Assembly: GCA_007122815.1 (NCBI GenBank)
Contig: SKSV01000173.1
Coordinates: forward strand, 1-8,128
Origin: Trueperaceae bacterium
Lineage (GTDB): Bacteria; Deinococcota; Deinococci; Deinococcales; Trueperaceae
DNA length: 8,128 nucleotides
Direction of reading: 5' to 3'
Below the pieces are notes generated by a model. That model saw only the letters and a program-made list of their open reading frames with translations, was not told the origin of the DNA and did not search any database. The position numbers and the translations under genes are program-made. Below, in pieces: positions 4,510 through 8,128 of this stretch; position 1 is the stretch's first letter, and every line of letters starts with the position of its first letter.

Positions 4510-7251
4510 TCAGGTCTGGAGCTTCCTACCTGCGCGGATGCGCACGATCGCCTTCTCGATCTCGACGACCACGAACACGATCACGCCGGCCAGGATGACG
4601 TACCCCCAGTGCTCGAGCTTCATGCCCGTGACGCCGAACCAGAGCTGCATGGGGGCGGTGTAGGTGAACACCATCTGGAAGAAGATCAGCACCCCGATCG
4701 AGACGAACACCGCGCGGTTCGTGAAGAAGCGCTTGGGGGAGAGCGGGAAGGCCCACAGGAAGCGGGTGTTGAGCAGGTAGGCGAGCTCGCCTGCGACAAG
4801 CGTGTTGACCGCGATGGCGCGCGCCAGCTCGAGGTCGCCGTAGCGCTCGAGCATCATGAAGAAGAGCACGAGCGTGAGGCCGCCCATCACGATCGAGACG
4901 TAGACGATGCGCCACACCAGGTAGCTCGACAGGATGGGCTCGTCCCGGTCGCGCGGTGGTCTGCGCATCACGTCCGCCTCTGGCGGCTCGAAGGCCAGCG
5001 CGAGCGCCAGGGTGACCGCGGTGATCATGTTGATCCAGAGGATCTGGACTGGTGTGATCGGCAACTCGGTGAGCACGACCATTATCGAGGCGATCACGAC
5101 GAGCGCCTCGGCGCCGTTGGTAGGCAGGATGAAGAGGATGGTCTTCTTGAGGTTGTCGTAGATCGCGCGGCCTTCTTCGACGGCGAGGGCGATGGTGGTG
5201 AAGTTGTCGTCGGCGAGGACCATCTCCGAGGCGTCCTTGGCTGCCTCGGAGCCTTTGACTCCCATGGCGACGCCCACGTCGGCGCGCTTGAGCGCAGGTG
5301 CGTCGTTCACGCCGTCGCCGGTCATGGCGCTGACGTGCCCGCGGCGTTGCAGGGCCTCGAGCAGCTTCAGCTTGTGCTCGGGGCTGGCGCGGGCGAAGAC
5401 GTCACAATCGGCGGCGACGTCCTCGAGCTTCTCGTCGTCGAGGCCGTCGAGCTCTTGGCCGGTGACGGCGCGCTTGCCGTCGCCTATGCCCAACTGTCCG
5501 GCGATGGCGCTTGCGGTGAGGGCGTGGTCGCCGGTGATCATCACCACGCGGATGCCGGCGCGCTGGCACCTTGCTACGGACTCCTTGACCTCTTCACGTG
5601 GAGGGTCGATCAGGGCGACCAGCCCGAGCATCTCGAGGCCCTCTTCGGCGAGATCGGTGCTGAGCTCTTCTGCGTCGGCGTCCACGCGTTTCACGGCTAC
5701 CGCCAGGAGGCGGAAGGCCTGGCTGGCGAGCTCCTTCGCGGACTCTTCCCAGTGCTTGCGGTCGAGCTCGTCGCTCGAGCCGTCGCGTTGGCGCTGAGCG
5801 CGGCACATGCCGAGCAAGCGTTCTGGCGCGCCCTTGACGTAGACGAACCTGCCTGCTTCGGACTCGACGAGGCTCGCGGCGTACTGCTTGTCGGACTCGA
5901 AGGGGAGGCGGTCGACCCTCCTGTAGGCCCGCAGAGCGGTGCGGTCGAGGCCCAGCTTCTCCGCCAGCACGACGACGGCGCCGTCGGTGGGGTCACCGCT
6001 GAGCAGCCGCGTGCCGTCTTCGTTGTCCCTGAACTCGGCCTCGGCGGTGAGCGCGGCGCCGAGCGCCATATCGCGCAGCGGGCCGTCGTCGCCGGCGTCC
6101 TCGTCCTTGCCTTCGTAGGTGATCCGTCCCTTGGGTGTGTAGCCCTCACCAGCGACGTCGTAACGTACGCCGGCCATGACGGCCTTGCGCACGGTCATCT
6201 CGTTCTTGGTGAGGGTGCCGGTCTTGTCGGAGCAGATGACGGTCACCGACCCGAGCGTCTCGACGGCCGGGAGGCGGCGGACGATGGCTCGCTGCTGCGC
6301 CATGCGTTGGACGCCGAGCGCGAGGATGATGGTGATGACGGCGGGTAGGCCCTCGGGGATGGCGGCGACCGCGAAGCCGATCACCGTAAGGAAGATCTCG
6401 TCGAGGGTGTACCCGCGGAAGAAGTAGCCGAAGGCGAACAGCGCCGCGCCTATGCCGAGGATGGCGTAGGCGAGGACGCGGGAGAAGTTGTCGATGGCGG
6501 TCAGGAAGGGTGTCTTGAGTTGGATGACCCTCGAGACCATCTCGCCGATGCGGCCGACTTCGGTGGTGCTGCCAGTGGCGACGACCACGCCGTGCCCGGC
6601 GCCGGAGGTGATGGTGGTGCCGGCGTAGAGCATCGAGCGGCGGTCACCCAACGAGGCCTCCTCGCCGACAGGCGCTCGCGCCTTGTTGGACGGGACCGAT
6701 TCTCCAGTGAGCGCGGCTTCCTCCGCGCGGAGGTTGTGGGCCTCGATGAGGCGCATGTCGGCCGGCACGCGGTCGCCCGACTCGATGAGCACCACGTCGC
6801 CGGGTACGAGGTCTTCGGCGGACACGGTAACGCGGTGGCCGTCCCTGAGGGCCACCGCCTGTAGTGCCAGCATGGAGCGGAGGGCGTCGAGCGCTGCCTC
6901 GGCCTTGCCCTCTTGGATGAACCCGATGATGGCGTTGATCAACACCACCGCGAGGATGACGCCGGTCTCGAGCCAGTCGTTGAGCGCTGCGGTGACGACG
7001 GCTGCCGCGAGGAGCACGTATATGAGGAGGTTGTTGAACTGCCGCAGGAAGCGCCGCCATGCCGGTACGGGGGGCTCTTCGGGAAGCTTGTTGGGTCCGT
7101 ACTTCTCGAGCCGCTGCGCGGCTACCTCACTACTCAACCCTTGGGTCTCCGTCTCCAGCTCGCTCAGCACGTCGGAGACGGCTAACGAGTGCCAGGCAGC
7201 GGCCTTGGGGGCGTCACGCGGGCTGGTGCTGTTCGCGGCGTTGGCGGGCAT
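4510..7251 (-). CDS. P2-type cation-transporting ATPase (Ca2+-ATPase-like)
   Basis: A 913-residue membrane pump that couples ATP hydrolysis to cation export through an aspartyl-phosphate. Domains: a cation-ATPase N-terminal region (about 20-90), the actuator domain with LTGESVP (181-187), helix 4 with PEGLP (299-303), and the phosphorylation site SDKTGTLTKNE (341-351, D342). Then come the nucleotide-binding KGAPE (473-477), TGDH (573-576), the hinge TGDGVNDAPAL (644-654), and a C-terminal six-helix bundle (about 700-905). By alignment with SERCA, E300, N712, E715, N741, T744 and E822 match ion ligands, but A745 sits where SERCA has Asp800, so ion specificity is open. From memory, the ILWINMxTAV...LAFEP block resembles mycobacterial CtpF. 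No N-terminal heavy-metal domain is present. The frame is open to 7455, but the ATG at 7251 has GGGAGGGA upstream and avoids overlap with the divergent gene. Confidence 0.95.
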   Translation of the reverse strand: MPANAANSTSPRDAPKAAAWHSLAVSDVLSELETETQGLSSEVAAQRLEKYGPNKLPEEPPVPAWRRFLRQFNNLLIYVLLAAAVVTAALNDWLETGVILAVVLINAIIGFIQEGKAEAALDALRSMLALQAVALRDGHRVTVSAEDLVPGDVVLIESGDRVPADMRLIEAHNLRAEEAALTGESVPSNKARAPVGEEASLGDRRSMLYAGTTITSGAGHGVVVATGSTTEVGRIGEMVSRVIQLKTPFLTAIDNFSRVLAYAILGIGAALFAFGYFFRGYTLDEIFLTVIGFAVAAIPEGLPAVITIILALGVQRMAQQRAIVRRLPAVETLGSVTVICSDKTGTLTKNEMTVRKAVMAGVRYDVAGEGYTPKGRITYEGKDEDAGDDGPLRDMALGAALTAEAEFRDNEDGTRLLSGDPTDGAVVVLAEKLGLDRTALRAYRRVDRLPFESDKQYAASLVESEAGRFVYVKGAPERLLGMCRAQRQRDGSSDELDRKHWEESAKELASQAFRLLAVAVKRVDADAEELSTDLAEEGLEMLGLVALIDPPREEVKESVARCQRAGIRVVMITGDHALTASAIAGQLGIGDGKRAVTGQELDGLDDEKLEDVAADCDVFARASPEHKLKLLEALQRRGHVSAMTGDGVNDAPALKRADVGVAMGVKGSEAAKDASEMVLADDNFTTIALAVEEGRAIYDNLKKTILFILPTNGAEALVVIASIMVVLTELPITPVQILWINMITAVTLALALAFEPPEADVMRRPPRDRDEPILSSYLVWRIVYVSIVMGGLTLVLFFMMLERYGDLELARAIAVNTLVAGELAYLLNTRFLWAFPLSPKRFFTNRAVFVSIGVLIFFQMVFTYTAPMQLWFGVTGMKLEHWGYVILAGVIVFVVVEIEKAIVRIRAGRKLQT

Positions 7252-7257
7252 GATCGG

Positions 7258-7265
7258 TCCCTCCC
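7258..7265 (-). promoter_or_regulatory. Shine-Dalgarno site of the cation ATPase (GGGAGGGA)
   Basis: GGGAGGGA on the minus strand contains the GGAGG core 8 nt before the ATG at 7251. It is the strongest ribosome-binding site in the window and sets the start 68 codons inside the longest open frame. Confidence 0.8.
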
Positions 7266-7271
7266 GAGCTT

Positions 7272-7286
7272 GTGCCTGTTCGGCAC
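7272..7286. other. Inverted repeat GTGCC-TGTTC-GGCAC in the ATPase leader
   Basis: A perfect 5-bp inverted repeat with a 5-nt spacer lies 6 nt upstream of the ATPase Shine-Dalgarno and downstream of its candidate -10. In RNA it would be a small leader hairpin next to the ribosome site; in DNA it could be an operator for a dimeric repressor. It is short, so chance is possible. Confidence 0.3.
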
Positions 7287-7297
7287 TAACGTGGACA

Positions 7298-7303
7298 TCG
7301 TAC
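7298..7303 (-). promoter_or_regulatory. Candidate -10 (TACGAT) of the cation ATPase gene
   Basis: TACGAT on the minus strand is the best TANNNT match in the 167-bp divergent gap and would give a leader of about 40 nt containing the inverted repeat at 7272-7286 and the Shine-Dalgarno. The -35 region at 17-bp spacing (CGTCTG) is weak. A second TANNNT, TAACCT, lies slightly upstream on the same strand. Confidence 0.3.
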
Positions 7304-7403
7304 CGGTTGAGGTTAGGACCAGACGTCCCGGTTCGAGCCTGTGCAGGAGCCAGCGCAGACCCCTTAGCCTCTGCTCTGGCTGCTCGCCAGGCGCCACTTG
7401 GTC

Positions 7404-7414
7404 TAGCGTGGAGG
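7404..7414 (+). promoter_or_regulatory. Start signals of the P1 peptidase gene: GGAGG, with an adjacent TAGCGT
   Basis: GGAGG (7410-7414) lies 4 nt before the ATG at 7419, a close but usable Shine-Dalgarno. TAGCGT (7404-7409) just before it fits TANNNT but is 9 nt from the ATG, and a start from it would cut off the Shine-Dalgarno. A second -10 candidate, TAGCCT at 7365-7370, would give a leader of about 42 nt that keeps the site, so I prefer that reading. Confidence 0.4.
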
Positions 7415-7418
7415 CAAC

Positions 7419-8128
7419 ATGAGCGAAGACGTGCGAGGACCCGCATACCGCCCAAGGGCCCGCGAACTCGGGTTGGCGCCCGGCGTGCTCGATCCGGGCG
7501 CGTTGAACGCGATCACCGATGTCGATGGTGTGAGGGTCGGGCAGGTGAGCCTTTGGGAGGGTGAGGGAGTTCGGACCGGCGTGAGCGTGGTGATGCCTCA
7601 CGCTGGCGACCCGTTCATCGAGCGCGTGCCGGCGGGGCTCTTCGTGGCGAACGGCTTCGGGAAGCTTGCTGGTGCGACTCAGGTCGAGGAGCTCGGGGAG
7701 CTCGAGACGCCGATCGCGCTGACGAACACTCTGTCGGTTCCGGAGGCCGCGTCGGGCCTCATCGAGTGGACGCTGGCGCAGCCCGCGAACGCTGACGTGC
7801 GCTCGGTGAACGCGTTCGTGGGGGAGACGAACGACGGTGTGCTCAACGACATCCGTGCGCGGCGGGTGAGGCCCGAGCACGTGTTCGAGGCGATCGCTGC
7901 GGCCACCGCGGGACCGGTGGAGGAGGGTTGCGTGGGCGCGGGGACAGGCACGATCGCGCTGGGTTTCAAGGCCGGCGTCGGCACGAGCTCGCGTCGGCTG
8001 CCGGTTACCTCGGGCGGCGCGACCGTAGGGGTGCTGGTGCAGGCGAACTTCTCTGGGCTGCTGTTGATGGACGGCTTGCGAGTGGGTGAGCGGCTGGGGC
8101 GCCACCACTTGGGAGCTGCCTCGGGTGG
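7419..8128 (+). CDS. P1 family (DmpA-type) peptidase/aminopeptidase, 5' part only
   Basis: The first 236 codons of a gene that runs off the window; there is no stop in frame. The family are N-terminal-nucleophile hydrolases (L-aminopeptidase/D-esterase DmpA, beta-aminopeptidase BapA) that cut themselves into two chains and remove N-terminal residues from peptides, amides or esters. Seen: NAITDVDGVRVG (30-41), a family-typical start; RTGVSVVMP (52-60); TNTLSVPEA (102-110); GETNDGVLNDI (135-145); GAGTGTIALGFKAG (173-186); and VQANF (207-211), whose N210 probably matches the active-site Asn218 of DmpA. The self-cleavage Gly-Ser site, near residue 250 in DmpA, would lie just beyond the window, so activity cannot be judged. 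No signal peptide is seen, so it is presumably cytoplasmic. It is divergent from the ATPase with 167 bp between starts. Family call secure; substrate unknown. Confidence 0.92.
   Translation, partial: MSEDVRGPAYRPRARELGLAPGVLDPGALNAITDVDGVRVGQVSLWEGEGVRTGVSVVMPHAGDPFIERVPAGLFVANGFGKLAGATQVEELGELETPIALTNTLSVPEAASGLIEWTLAQPANADVRSVNAFVGETNDGVLNDIRARRVRPEHVFEAIAAATAGPVEEGCVGAGTGTIALGFKAGVGTSSRRLPVTSGGATVGVLVQANFSGLLLMDGLRVGERLGRHHLGAASG

Noticed and set aside
4480..6348. 622-codon open frame on the plus strand, antisense to the ATPase
   Set aside because: It is rich in His, Glu, Asp and Gly with no domain, is fully antisense to a gene with every P-type ATPase motif, and reflects the scarcity of stop codons opposite GC-rich codons.
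7252..7455. N-terminal extension of the ATPase by 68 codons
   Set aside because: It would overlap the start of the divergent peptidase gene, encodes an Ala/Arg-rich stretch without family similarity, and is bypassed by the strong Shine-Dalgarno before the ATG at 7251.
7182..8108. 308-codon minus-strand frame opposite the P1 peptidase
   Set aside because: It is His/Arg/Pro-rich with no domain, while the plus strand carries clear DmpA-family motifs through the same bases.

Overview
This window looks like ordinary chromosomal DNA from a high-GC bacterium. I read six genes and no RNA gene, CRISPR array, insertion sequence, phage gene or tRNA-associated attachment site. No gap between genes exceeds 170 bp. 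The phylum cannot be fixed from this sequence alone. Three of the six genes have a TANNNT hexamer 5-7 nt before the ATG and no Shine-Dalgarno, the arrangement of leaderless genes in Deinococcota and Actinobacteria. The other three have Shine-Dalgarno sequences. I slightly favour Deinococcota (Trueperaceae-like), but this is inference.

Layout, left to right: (1) a soluble YegS/DgkB-type lipid kinase on the minus strand (28-951). (2) A divergent 114-bp gap, then a 12-helix MFS exporter on the plus strand that resembles the fosmidomycin-resistance (Fsr) group (1066-2253). (3) Glucose-6-phosphate isomerase, convergent with the MFS gene after a 19-bp gap, on the minus strand (2273-3928), complete with all three catalytic residues. 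(4) Upstream of it on the same strand, a small secreted protein of unknown function (4008-4454). (5) Upstream of that, also on the minus strand, a 913-residue P2-type cation-pumping ATPase (4510-7251). (6) Divergent from the ATPase after a 167-bp gap, the first 236 residues of a DmpA/P1-family self-cleaving N-terminal-nucleophile hydrolase on the plus strand (7419 to the window edge).

The three minus-strand genes between 7251 and 2273 lie in a row but are probably not one simple operon. A strong 13-bp hairpin sits just after the ATPase stop, and the secreted-protein gene appears to have its own promoter embedded in and beside that hairpin. The pgi gene may be read from the secreted-protein transcript, because I found no convincing promoter of its own in the 79-bp gap. 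The genes do not form an evident pathway: central glycolysis, ion homeostasis, phospholipid or sphingolipid-type phosphorylation, efflux and peptide/amide hydrolysis sit side by side.

I did not find a convincing new biological system. The observations most worth a second look are the hairpin/promoter overlap at 4461-4501, the alanine that replaces the membrane Asp of SERCA-type pumps in the ATPase, the mixture of leaderless-type and Shine-Dalgarno starts, and the unrecognised secreted protein.
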